Below are positions 1 through 7,587 of a DNA stretch of 57,126 nucleotides, piece after piece. The position numbers and the translations under genes are program-made. The stretch's first letter is position 1, and every line of letters starts with the position of its first letter. The stretch comes from an uncultured Pseudomonadota bacterium (GTDB lineage Bacteria; Myxococcota_A; UBA796; CAJQPC01): NCBI GenBank assembly GCA_913060515.1, contig CAJXRZ010000037.1:1-57126 (forward strand). The letters run 5' to 3'. Under the pieces are notes generated by a model. That model saw nothing but the letters and a program-made list of their open reading frames with translations, had not been told where the DNA came from and ran no database searches.

Positions 1-47
1 GAGATTTCTGCCTGTCTCGTGGGCTCGGAGATGTGTATAAGAGACAG
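1..47. other. Nextera i7 adapter and index (library artefact)
   Basis: These bases are not genomic. In order they read the end of the P7 sequence (gagat), the 8-base index ttctgcct, the 15-base Nextera segment gtctcgtgggctcgg, and the 19-base Tn5 mosaic end ending in gagacag at 47. The mirror image sits at the other contig end with the complementary index. Translating across it creates false N-termini such as MYKRQ, from the ATG at 33. Genomic sequence starts at 48. Confidence 0.98.
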
Positions 48-377
48 TACCTGTACTGGAACACCCTGCATGAGCGCCCGGTGCCTTGGGTCAACAAGGT
101 GGGCCACCAAGGAACCGCGTCTTCCAACGCAGCCCTGCGAACCTGGGTGCTGCTCAGCAAGGACGGCCCCATCGTCCCTGGCAGCCCCGGTGTGCCCGAC
201 CCCAAAGCCGACCTCAAGGCCGCTACCGCCGAGCTCAGGGCCCAGGGCTACGGCATGGTCTTGCTACACCGAGACATGCTGGCCGAGCCCAAGCTGGAGG
301 GCGAGATCAAGCGCGCCTTGCGGCCGGTTCTGGGACCGGGACAGAAAGTAGAGGGCGGATGGCTCTGGGTGCTCTAA
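48..377 (+). CDS. C-terminal fragment of an integral membrane protein (GT-C/YfhO-like, tentative)
   Basis: Only the last 109 codons remain; the 5' end is cut by the adapter junction at 48. The fragment begins YLYWNTLHERP and contains a late segment reading GYGMVLLHRDML. In large membrane glycosyltransferase-like proteins of the YfhO or GT39/GT87 type, the periplasmic tail often has a 'Y..TLHGKP' stretch followed by 'G..YVVLHR', which is the basis for the guess. No transmembrane segment is left to confirm it. The TAA stop at 375-377 overlaps the stop of the convergent cyclase gene. A similar large membrane protein lies at 4812-6332. The family assignment is inference. Confidence 0.6.
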   Translation, partial: YLYWNTLHERPVPWVNKVGHQGTASSNAALRTWVLLSKDGPIVPGSPGVPDPKADLKAATAELRAQGYGMVLLHRDMLAEPKLEGEIKRALRPVLGPGQKVEGGWLWVL

Positions 378-2125
378 GCGTCCAAGAGCTCGAAAATCGC
401 AACCCCTTCCGTCTTGCCCTTGACCACGACCACGTCCACTTTCCGGGTCTGAATCTGCTCGCCCAACAGCTCTTGGGTGCGCTCACCAATCAGGACGCGC
501 GTGCCGTAGTTCTTGTTGATGGCCTCGATACGCGCCGCGGTGTTCACCGAGTCGCCGATGGGGCTGTAGTTGAAGCGCTCCCGGGCCCCGATGTTGCCCA
601 CCAGCGCCAGCCCGGTGTTCACGCCCACACGGGTGCGCAGGATTGGCTTGCCCAAGGCCAAGTTCTTCTCCACCAAGGCTTGGCTCTGCCGGTCGATCTC
701 CAAGGCACAGCGGCAGGCCCGGATGGCGTGGTCCTGGTGCGGCGTCGGCGCGCCCCAAGCCATGTAGACCCCGTCGCCCATGTAGGAGATCAAGGCGCCA
801 TCTTCGGCCTGAACGCAGCGGTTGATCATCTCCATGTACTCGGCCAGCGCCTCGACCAGGACGTGGGGGTCTGTGCTCTCGGAGGTGGTCGTGAAGTCGG
901 CGATGTCGGTGAACATCACGGTGATCTCGCGCTCCTCGACTCCCAAGCTGGCCACACGGCCATCTGCCAGCAGGGAGCGCACCAGATCCAAGGGCACGTA
1001 GTGCGAGAAGCTGCGCAGTCCCTTGCGCATGTGCTCAAAGCTGTCCCCCAACTGCCCGGCTTCTCGGATGGAGCTCGGTGGCAAAGGCTCCAGATCCATG
1101 CGCAGCTCAGCCATGTCTTTGAGTCGCCGGGTGACCTGCAGGAAGGGCCGGGCAATACCGGCCGCCAGCCACGCCGAGAGCGCCAGCGCCAAGAGCAAGA
1201 CCAGCATGCCCAGCAGGGCCGTGCGGCCCATGATTCTCTGCGCTGGACCGTTGAGCTGCGCTTCGGGAACCGCAATGGCGATGCGCCAATCCGCGCCCCC
1301 CTGTACGTCCAAAGGGGCCGTCGAGAGCAACCACGGCTCCCCATCCAACTCGAAGCGGCCGCCATCGGCGCCGAGCACTGCATCGCGCAGGGCCTCGCTC
1401 TGGTGACCGATGGCCGCGCCGCCGCTGGTCAGAACGAAGACCTGACCCCGCTTGCCGAGCCGCTGCTCATAGAGCCACCGCTCCAGATCCTCCAAGAAGA
1501 AGTCCGCCGCCCAGACGGCGACCACTTCGCCGTCCTCGACCCGTCCTTTGTAGACAGAGATGCCCAAGTTGCCGTCGCTGAAGACATAGGGCTCCGACCA
1601 GCGCAGCTCCGGATGCGCGACGCTGTCCTGGTACCAGCGGGAGTTCTCCGGCCGGTATTGGGTGTCATAGCTGGGTGGCAGCGGCTCACGTCCTCCGTCG
1701 GGGAGCACCCGCCATTCTTGGGGCAGCTCCCGTTCCGGGCTCGCCAGGTAGGCCCGCAACCCCAGGCCCTTGCTTGTGGTGCCACCGGCGTAGAACATCG
1801 GCGAGGCAATGCCGTGCCAGCCCAAGGTGGGGTGGGCCTGCATCGAGAGCACCATGGCGTCGGCGAGCTGCTCGGGCTGCTCCAAGTCAATCACCCCAAG
1901 CTCCAGCAGCTCGCCGTTCTCCAAGACCAGCTGCGCGGCGGGCCCGAGCACCCGGGTGACCTCGCTGGTGGTGGCCATGGTGATCAGGTTCAGCTCTTTG
2001 ACGAGCTGCTCGTCCACGGCCTGCCGCGTCCCGGAGACAGCCAGTGCTCCGATTCCTCCCACCGTGACCAGCAGGAGCAGAGCGGAGGCGCCCATCAGGG
2101 CGGGGCGGATGCCGAGTTGGCTCAT
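374..2125 (-). CDS. Receptor-type class III adenylate/guanylate cyclase, second of a tandem pair
   Basis: The 583-residue protein has an N-terminal transmembrane segment (about residues 8-30), an extracellular Cache-like sensor region, a second membrane segment near 300-325, a HAMP-like linker and a C-terminal class III cyclase domain (about 390-580). The two metal-binding aspartates are in FTDIADFT and MGDGVYMAWG; the catalytic Asn/Arg pair is in DSVNTAARIE. The adenine-contacting Lys of canonical adenylate cyclases (as in DKFIGD) is Ser447 here, so substrate specificity is uncertain. The start is ATG 2125, whose ATGA overlaps the upstream paralogue's stop. That coupling argues against the longer in-frame extension to 2926, which merely shadows the upstream gene. 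The product should make cAMP or cGMP in response to a periplasmic ligand. Confidence 0.93.
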   Translation of the reverse strand: MSQLGIRPALMGASALLLLVTVGGIGALAVSGTRQAVDEQLVKELNLITMATTSEVTRVLGPAAQLVLENGELLELGVIDLEQPEQLADAMVLSMQAHPTLGWHGIASPMFYAGGTTSKGLGLRAYLASPERELPQEWRVLPDGGREPLPPSYDTQYRPENSRWYQDSVAHPELRWSEPYVFSDGNLGISVYKGRVEDGEVVAVWAADFFLEDLERWLYEQRLGKRGQVFVLTSGGAAIGHQSEALRDAVLGADGGRFELDGEPWLLSTAPLDVQGGADWRIAIAVPEAQLNGPAQRIMGRTALLGMLVLLLALALSAWLAAGIARPFLQVTRRLKDMAELRMDLEPLPPSSIREAGQLGDSFEHMRKGLRSFSHYVPLDLVRSLLADGRVASLGVEEREITVMFTDIADFTTTSESTDPHVLVEALAEYMEMINRCVQAEDGALISYMGDGVYMAWGAPTPHQDHAIRACRCALEIDRQSQALVEKNLALGKPILRTRVGVNTGLALVGNIGARERFNYSPIGDSVNTAARIEAINKNYGTRVLIGERTQELLGEQIQTRKVDVVVVKGKTEGVAIFELLDA

Positions 2126-3879
2126 GCCGCACCGCCCAAGAGCTCGTAGATCCGCACGCCCTCGGTCTTGCCCTTGACCACCACCACGTCGACCTCTCGG
2201 GTCTGCATCTGGGCGGCGACCCTGGATTGGGTCTGCTCGCCGATCAACACGCGGGTGCCGTAGCTCTTGTTGATGGCCTCGATTCGGGCGGCGGTGTTCA
2301 CCGAGTCCCCGATGGGGCTGTAGTTGAAGCGCTCGCGGGCCCCGATGTTCCCAACCAGCGCCAGCCCAGTGTTCACCCCAACCCGCGTACGCAGAATGGG
2401 CTTGCCGGCGGCCAGGTTCTTCTCCACCAAAGCCTGGCTCTGGCGGTCGATCTCCAAGGCACAGCGGCAAGCGCGCAAGGCATGGTCGTCTTGGTGGGTG
2501 GGCGCCCCCCAGGCCATGTACACGCCATCGCCCATGTAGGAGATCAAGGCCCCACCCTCGGCCTGCACGCAGCGGTTGACCATCTCCATGTACTCCGCCA
2601 AGGCCTCGACCAGGGCGTGGGGCTCGGTGCTCTCGGAGGTGGTGGTGAAGTCGGCGATGTCGGTGAACATCACGGTGATCTCCCGCTCCTCGACCCCCAG
2701 ACTGGCCACCCTTCCATCGGCCAGCAGCGAGCGCACCAGGTCCATGGGGACGTAGTGGGAGAAGCTGCGCAGGCCCGCGCGCATCAGCTCGAAGCTGGCC
2801 CCGAGCTGACCGGCCTCCCGGATTGAGCTGGGGGGAAGTGGCGCCAGATCCATGCGCAGCTCGGCCATGTCCTCCAGGCGTCGGGTCACTTGCAGGAAGG
2901 GGCGTGCGATGCTGGTGGCCAGCCACGCCGAGAGCCCCAGGGACAGGACCAGGACTACCAAGCCCAGGAGCCCAGTCCGGCGCATGATCTCTTGGGCAGC
3001 CCCGTTCAATTGGTCCTCGGGCACCGCGACCGCGATGCGCCAGTGGGCACCGCCTTGCAGCTCCAGAGGCGCCGTGGAGAGCAGCCAGCGCTCCCCATCC
3101 ACCTCGAAGCGGTCCCCCTCGGCGCTCAAGACTGCGTCCCGGAGGGCCTCGCTCTCATGGCCAATGGCGGCGCCTTGCTCCGTGATCAAAAAGACCCGAC
3201 CCCGCTCGCCCACGCGCTGCTCGTGGAGCCAGTTCTCCAGGTCTTCCAGGAAGAAGTCGACGACCCACACCCCGACCACTTCTCCGTCTTGGAGCTGGCC
3301 CTTGTAGACCGTGATGCCCATCGCGCCCGCGGTGAAGACATAGGGCTCGGACCAGCGCAGGGATGGGTCGGCGACGCTGTCGGCGTACCAGCTGGAGCTC
3401 CCGGGATCGTAGTGCCGGTCATAGCTGTCAGCGACGGGCTCTCGCCGACCGTCCGGCCACAGACGCCACTCAACGGCTTGGTAGCTCTCTGGGGAGGCGT
3501 GGTAGGCGCGCAGGCCATGCCCCAGGCTGGTGGTCCCCCCAGCGTAGAACTCCGGACCCGAGATGCCGTGCCAACCCATGGTGGGGTGGGCACGCATGGA
3601 GACGACCAGGGTCTCGGCGAGCTGCTCGGGCTCGTCCAGCCGGATCACGCCGCGGTCCATGAGCTGCGCGCTCTCCAGGATCAGCTGGGGGGCTGGCTCC
3701 AGCAGACGTTTGACCTCGCTGGTGGTGGCTGTGGTGATGAGCTTGAGCTCTTGGTCGAGCTGCTCGTCTACGGCCTCTTGGGTCCCGTGGACTGCCAACG
3801 CTCCGATTCCCCCAACGGTCACGACCAGCAGCAGGGCAGAAGCCCCCATCAGGGCTGGGCGAATTCCGAGTTGGGTCAA
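2122..3879 (-). CDS. Receptor-type class III adenylate/guanylate cyclase, first of a tandem pair
   Basis: This 585-residue paralogue of the next gene is collinear with it over its whole length: membrane segment, Cache-like extracellular region, membrane segment, HAMP-like linker, class III cyclase domain. The metal-binding motifs FTDIADFT and MGDGVYMAWG are intact, as is DSVNTAARIE. Position 447 is Ser instead of the usual Lys, exactly as in the downstream copy, so the change predates the duplication or is selected. The start is TTG at 3879, supported by GGAGG six bases upstream. The stop overlaps the next start as ATGA. The two products could homodimerise or heterodimerise, because class III active sites form at dimer interfaces (family knowledge). 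Confidence 0.93.
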   Translation of the reverse strand: MTQLGIRPALMGASALLLVVTVGGIGALAVHGTQEAVDEQLDQELKLITTATTSEVKRLLEPAPQLILESAQLMDRGVIRLDEPEQLAETLVVSMRAHPTMGWHGISGPEFYAGGTTSLGHGLRAYHASPESYQAVEWRLWPDGRREPVADSYDRHYDPGSSSWYADSVADPSLRWSEPYVFTAGAMGITVYKGQLQDGEVVGVWVVDFFLEDLENWLHEQRVGERGRVFLITEQGAAIGHESEALRDAVLSAEGDRFEVDGERWLLSTAPLELQGGAHWRIAVAVPEDQLNGAAQEIMRRTGLLGLVVLVLSLGLSAWLATSIARPFLQVTRRLEDMAELRMDLAPLPPSSIREAGQLGASFELMRAGLRSFSHYVPMDLVRSLLADGRVASLGVEEREITVMFTDIADFTTTSESTEPHALVEALAEYMEMVNRCVQAEGGALISYMGDGVYMAWGAPTHQDDHALRACRCALEIDRQSQALVEKNLAAGKPILRTRVGVNTGLALVGNIGARERFNYSPIGDSVNTAARIEAINKSYGTRVLIGEQTQSRVAAQMQTREVDVVVVKGKTEGVRIYELLGGAA

Positions 3880-3952
3880 GGGAGTCCTCCGTGGGCCTAC
3901 AACTCGTACTACGGAACCATACGCTTGGGGGTGTCAGGCGATGACAGGAAAA

Positions 3953-3971
3953 GGCCCAACTCGGATGGGCC
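3953..3971 (-). promoter_or_regulatory. Short hairpin with a T run in the cyclase leader (possible attenuator)
   Basis: On the minus strand GGCCCA and TGGGCC form a 6-bp stem with a 7-base loop, followed directly by TTTTCC. It lies about 75 bases upstream of the cyclase TTG start, inside the 148-base divergent spacer. It looks like a weak terminator in a 5' leader, but the stem is short and the role is a guess. Confidence 0.25.
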
Positions 3972-4027
3972 CAGGCCAAGGGCTGCCACCGACACCGGTT
4001 AGGCAGCTGTCCCCAAACGAGGTCATC

Positions 4028-4825
4028 GTGCCCGATTTTCAGAGCGCCCTGAGCTGGACGCCCGACGGCGAGAACGCCTGGACAGGTCTAATCGACGAGA
4101 GCTGGAGACAAGGCCGTGCCGCCTATGGAGGGCTCCTGGCCGGCCATGCGCTCAAAGCAATGCAGGCGACCGTGGACCCGAATCGGCCGACCCGGTCCCT
4201 GCAAGTGGTCTTTGTCGCGCCCCTCAAAGAGGGCCCCCTGAGAGTGGAGAGCACCCTGCTCCGAGAAGGCCGCAGTGTGAGCCTGGCCCAGGCACAAATC
4301 ACCCAGGACGGCCGCCTCATCCTCACTGCCAGTGCGACCTTTGGCGCAGACCGCCCCTCCGACATCGAGGTGGAACCAGAGCAGGCGCCTTCATTCAAGT
4401 CCCCCGAACAGTGCATCGCCATGCCCTTTCTGCCCGGGATCACGCCTGCATTCACCCAGCACTTGGACTACCGCTGGATCGAAGGCGGTTTCCCCTACAC
4501 CGGGCACCCCACGCCAGGCATCACGGGGTATTGCCGCCACAAGACCCCAGTCGACGACGCCGCCCTGGCTCTGGTGGGGCTGGCGGATGCATGGCCATCG
4601 CCCATCCTGCCCATGGCCAAGGGGCCCGCCCCGGCCAGCTCCGTGACCTGGAATCTGCAGTTCCTCTCCCTTCCACAGGTCCCGACACAGGCTTGGTGGA
4701 CCTTTGTCTACAAGGCCGACCACGCCCACGCCGGAATGAGCACCATCACTGGGAAGCTCTACGCCCCAGACGGCAGCCTGGCGGCGATCTCCACCCAGCT
4801 CGCGGTGGTGTTTGACAAGCGCTAA
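4028..4825 (+). CDS. Acyl-CoA thioesterase-like protein (double hot-dog, TesB-like)
   Basis: The protein has 265 residues, the usual size for the thioesterase-like family (4HBT_3 type), which resembles TesB with two tandem hot-dog folds. The first half has the typical GRAAYGGLLAGHALKAM helix-start region and a strand LQVVFVAPLKEGPL. The second half has the matching SSVTWNLQFL strand. Such enzymes hydrolyse acyl-CoA thioesters in the cytoplasm; the substrate cannot be read from sequence. GTG 4028 is chosen because GAGG lies just upstream and the family begins at about this point; longer in-frame ATG starts at 3941 and 3965 add an unstructured tail. The last 14 bases overlap the next gene's proposed start. 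Confidence 0.8.
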   Translation: MPDFQSALSWTPDGENAWTGLIDESWRQGRAAYGGLLAGHALKAMQATVDPNRPTRSLQVVFVAPLKEGPLRVESTLLREGRSVSLAQAQITQDGRLILTASATFGADRPSDIEVEPEQAPSFKSPEQCIAMPFLPGITPAFTQHLDYRWIEGGFPYTGHPTPGITGYCRHKTPVDDAALALVGLADAWPSPILPMAKGPAPASSVTWNLQFLSLPQVPTQAWWTFVYKADHAHAGMSTITGKLYAPDGSLAAISTQLAVVFDKR

Positions 4826-6332
4826 GGCCAGTTTCACACGGGACTTCTTCAAGGTGCTGGGCGTCTTTGCGCTGCTCTGGTCCCTGCTGTACCTGCCCCT
4901 GGCCATTGGCGTACCGACCGCCGACCACGACCCCAACCTGGGGGCCATCGCCCTGCAGGCCCGACACTGGCAAGAGAGCGGCTCTCCCCAGCGCTTCAGC
5001 ATTCTGTGGGGGGGTGGAACCCTCTTCTCCGGATTGGTGGAGCAGGCGCCTTGGTCACCCGCCGTGTTTCTGGCGCTGCTGTTGGGCCCCAAGGTGGGCG
5101 GCATGGGCTGGATGTGGGCCCAGCTCAGCTTTGGCGGTGCCGCGCTCTACGGCTGGTTTCGCAGCGAGGGCGCCCAGCACAAGGCAGCTCTGGTCGCTGC
5201 CATCGGCGCTTGGTGCACCCTGTGGCTGAGCCGCCACGCCATCGACGGCCACCTGGCATGGGGCGCCTTTGCCCTGTGCATCTCCCTGGGCTGGACCTTC
5301 GCAAGGGGCCCAAAGTGGCTGCCCCTGTGGGCCGGACTTCAGGCCCTTGTACTGCTCGCCTCCAGCCATCTGCAGGCCCCCCTCTATGGCTGGCCTGTGG
5401 TGCTCTTCGGCGTGGCCTTGGGGTTGCGCCGCCACCCGAGCCGGGTGCTCTGGGGCCTGGCCGCCTGCGTGCCCGCGCTGGCCTTGCATGCGCCACTGTG
5501 GGCCGACGCGTGGGAGGCGGGACAACACTACGAGCGCGGGGGCCTCATCGCCGCCCAAGACGCCCGCTTCGCCACTGGCTGGGCCCCCAAGCTCCTGGGC
5601 ATCCTCCTGCCTGGCGCCAGCTACGGCTACCACGCCGAAGGCAACCTGCTGGCGTTGATTCCAGCCCTCATCGCGGGCAAGCGCTGGCCCCAGCGGTGGA
5701 TTTGGGCCGCCGCCGCTGCCCTGATCGCCCTGGCCTTGATTCCAAACGTGGGCCCGCTCCGCCAAGCGGAGCGCTTGCTCTGGGGACTCCCCTTGCTGGC
5801 TGGCTGGCACCTGGCACAAGCCCCCCTCCCCCAGTGGGCCGAGCGCCTGAGTCTGGGAATCGGCGTGGGCGGCGCAGCCTTGCTCATGGCCTTGCGTCTG
5901 GTCAGTGGGCTGGGTGGGATCGACCCACAAGCTGCTCCTGCGCCGGCCCCTGGAATCCAAGGCGTGGCGCTGCCAATGAACACCTATGACATCAGCGAGG
6001 CCTACACGGGTGGGCTGTCGGCACAGCTCCAAGCGGGCCAGGTCGTGCACCGTCCCGCCGGCCACTTGGCCCTGGGGGAAGTACCCCAGCGGGAAGCCAG
6101 CCTGTCCCTGAATCCAGACTTCCAAGCCAAAGGCACGGACCCTCACCTGGTGGTCAGCGGCCCCTGGGAGCCCGAGAGCGAGGTCTTGCTGCAGCTCCGT
6201 CCGGGCGGCTGGCAGGTCTCCGGGTGCGCCACCTTGGACAGCTCCGGTCCCTGGCTCAAGCTCAAGGGCACTGGCCGGTGCTCCGCCGTCACACTGACCC
6301 TCAGCTCCATCGGGGATCGAGCGCGGCCTTGA
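4812..6332 (+). CDS. Large multipass membrane protein (GT-C/YfhO-like)
   Basis: The protein has 506 residues with about nine or ten hydrophobic helices over residues 10-390 and a soluble C-terminal domain of about 110 residues. After the first helix a loop reads PTADHDPNLGAIA. Acidic residues in the first extracytoplasmic loop are typical of GT-C glycosyltransferases and YfhO-like proteins, which use lipid-linked sugars on the outer face of the membrane (family knowledge). The TTG start at 4812 lies inside the end of the thioesterase gene, suggesting translational coupling, but no strong ribosome-binding site is visible, so the start could be a little later. The sugar and acceptor are unknown. 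Confidence 0.75.
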   Translation: MTSAKASFTRDFFKVLGVFALLWSLLYLPLAIGVPTADHDPNLGAIALQARHWQESGSPQRFSILWGGGTLFSGLVEQAPWSPAVFLALLLGPKVGGMGWMWAQLSFGGAALYGWFRSEGAQHKAALVAAIGAWCTLWLSRHAIDGHLAWGAFALCISLGWTFARGPKWLPLWAGLQALVLLASSHLQAPLYGWPVVLFGVALGLRRHPSRVLWGLAACVPALALHAPLWADAWEAGQHYERGGLIAAQDARFATGWAPKLLGILLPGASYGYHAEGNLLALIPALIAGKRWPQRWIWAAAAALIALALIPNVGPLRQAERLLWGLPLLAGWHLAQAPLPQWAERLSLGIGVGGAALLMALRLVSGLGGIDPQAAPAPAPGIQGVALPMNTYDISEAYTGGLSAQLQAGQVVHRPAGHLALGEVPQREASLSLNPDFQAKGTDPHLVVSGPWEPESEVLLQLRPGGWQVSGCATLDSSGPWLKLKGTGRCSAVTLTLSSIGDRARP

Positions 6333-6396
6333 AGGCAGGCTGCCCATTCCTTTCAACGGAGCGCTGGGCAAACCGATGAGCCACTGAGCGAACCCA

Positions 6397-6740
6397 GTGG
6401 AGCCCATTGATGAGTTGCGCCCTCGCCCCAAGCGTCCCCGAGAACGAGGCCGAGCGCCTAGCGCCCTCGGCCACACGGCCCAGGTCTTGGATGGCCGCAC
6501 CCAAGCCCCTGCCCTGGTCCTCTCGGACGTGAACATGCCAGGCACCACTGGCTTTGAGGTCTTTGAGAAGATTCGGTGCATCGACGGCTTCCAGAGGCTG
6601 CCCATCATCACCATCCTGACGAGCTCAGACTCGGAGCTGGACCGAAAGGAAGCGGAGCGCTCCAAGCAGACTTCCTCCTGGTCAAACAGTCCGGTATCGC
6701 TGACTTTGTGGACTTGATTGAGGCGAGCTTCCGGAACTAG
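6397..6740 (+). pseudogene. Remnant of a response-regulator receiver domain, frameshifted
   Basis: Frame 1 (6397 onward) encodes the phosphoacceptor region LVLSDVNMPGTTGFEVFEKI and the conserved Thr/Ser region ITILTSSDSELDRKEAE, then loses homology and stops at 6717. Shifting frame at about 6660 continues as ADFLLVKQSGIADFVDLIEA to a stop at 6738-6740, restoring the conserved Lys of receiver domains. A single missing base near 6659 explains this. The N-terminal third, which should carry the acidic pocket, cannot be found in any frame. The piece is therefore doubly broken; one sequencing error could explain the frameshift but not the missing N-terminus. Confidence 0.75.
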
Positions 6741-6788
6741 CTGGCAGTGGAGAGGTAGACTTGGGCCCCGACCTTTTGGAGTCTGCCC

Positions 6789-7412
6789 ATGACCCTGCTC
6801 CTGCTGAGCCTCTTCGCCCTGGACGTCCCCGTCGATCAGGACGCTGTGTCCACCGAAGAGGTGGCTGCCCCAGACCCCGGTGCGATGGCCTACGCCTCCT
6901 GCGGAGGCTGTCACGGAGCCCAAGGCCAGGGCAATGCCGCCTTGAACTCGCCGGCGCTGGCAGGCCAGGACGCGGCCTATACGGCCCGCCAACTGCGCAA
7001 CTACAAGGCCGGTATTCGCGGCGCCGATCCCGAGGACGTCTACGGCGCTCAGATGCGCGGCATGAGCAACGTTCTGGTGGACGAGGCCGCTCTCGTGGCC
7101 GTCTCGGAGTACATCGCCTCGATGGAGCGATCTGCACCCGCCGCCAGCGATGCAGATCTAAGTGCAGGGCAAGCGGCCTACGCCAACTGCGTGTCCTGTC
7201 ACGGCCAGAAGGGCGAAGGAAACCCCGTGATGAACGGGCCTGCCTTGGCCGGCTTGGACGCCCCGTACCTAGAGCGCCAGCTGGAACACTTCCGAGCTGG
7301 CCGACGGGGTGCCCACGCCGAAGACCCTTGGGGCGCCAGCATGGTGCCCCTGGCCAAACAGCTGGACGCGGAGAGCTCCGCAGCACTGGCTGCCTACATC
7401 GCCAGCCTATAG
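6789..7412 (+). CDS. Di-haem cytochrome c (c4-like)
   Basis: The 207-residue exported protein has two haem-binding CXXCH motifs, CGGCH (Cys38, Cys41) and CVSCH (Cys134, Cys137), each opening a class I cytochrome c domain. Each domain has a candidate axial methionine (in GAQMRGM and GASMVPL). The two-domain layout and the 'NxPxLAGQDAxY..RQL..Y..G.R' pattern match cytochrome c4 and related electron carriers. The signal peptide is short (MTLLLLSLFALDVP) with no positive charge. No oxidase or reductase gene is adjacent, so the redox partner is unknown. The gene is alone on its strand between the broken receiver gene and a convergent small gene. Confidence 0.92.
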   Translation: MTLLLLSLFALDVPVDQDAVSTEEVAAPDPGAMAYASCGGCHGAQGQGNAALNSPALAGQDAAYTARQLRNYKAGIRGADPEDVYGAQMRGMSNVLVDEAALVAVSEYIASMERSAPAASDADLSAGQAAYANCVSCHGQKGEGNPVMNGPALAGLDAPYLERQLEHFRAGRRGAHAEDPWGASMVPLAKQLDAESSAALAAYIASL

Positions 7413-7428
7413 GCCAAGCGCAGCGTGC

Positions 7429-7557
7429 TTAGAGCACGCCGAAGCGGTAGGTCTCGGCTAGGGTGTTGCTCTCCGGCGCCGTCAACACGAGCCAGAGCAC
7501 CACGCCCGCAACCACCAGGAGCGCGCCGCCAATCCAGAGCCAGAGATCCTTGGACAT
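7429..7557 (-). CDS. Small single-pass membrane protein, 42 residues
   Basis: The reading frame from ATG 7557 to TAA 7429 encodes MSKDLWLWIG followed by a run of hydrophobic residues (GALLVVAGVVLWLVL) and a short polar tail ending YRFGVL. It is a charged start, one transmembrane helix and a 15-residue tail. It fills the gap between the cytochrome gene and the divergent SGNH hydrolase almost exactly, and its codons show the high third-position GC of the neighbours. Small proteins of this shape often belong to membrane complexes, but no family is recognised. No strong ribosome-binding site is visible. Confidence 0.5.
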   Translation of the reverse strand: MSKDLWLWIGGALLVVAGVVLWLVLTAPESNTLAETYRFGVL

Positions 7558-7587
7558 GCACTCAGACTACCGCGAGAGTCCGCCCCC

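Noticed and set aside
86-2149. 687-codon plus-strand frame over the second cyclase
   Set aside because: It is the antisense shadow of the cyclase; its composition is Gln/His/Arg-rich with no motifs.
374-2926. 850-residue version of the second cyclase
   Set aside because: The extra N-terminal 267 codons lie out of frame within the upstream cyclase; the ATGA overlap at 2122-2125 marks the real start.
5055-6992. 645-codon minus-strand frame over the large membrane protein and the receiver remnant
   Set aside because: It crosses a plus-strand gene, the broken receiver gene and the cytochrome start, and its translation has no domain features.
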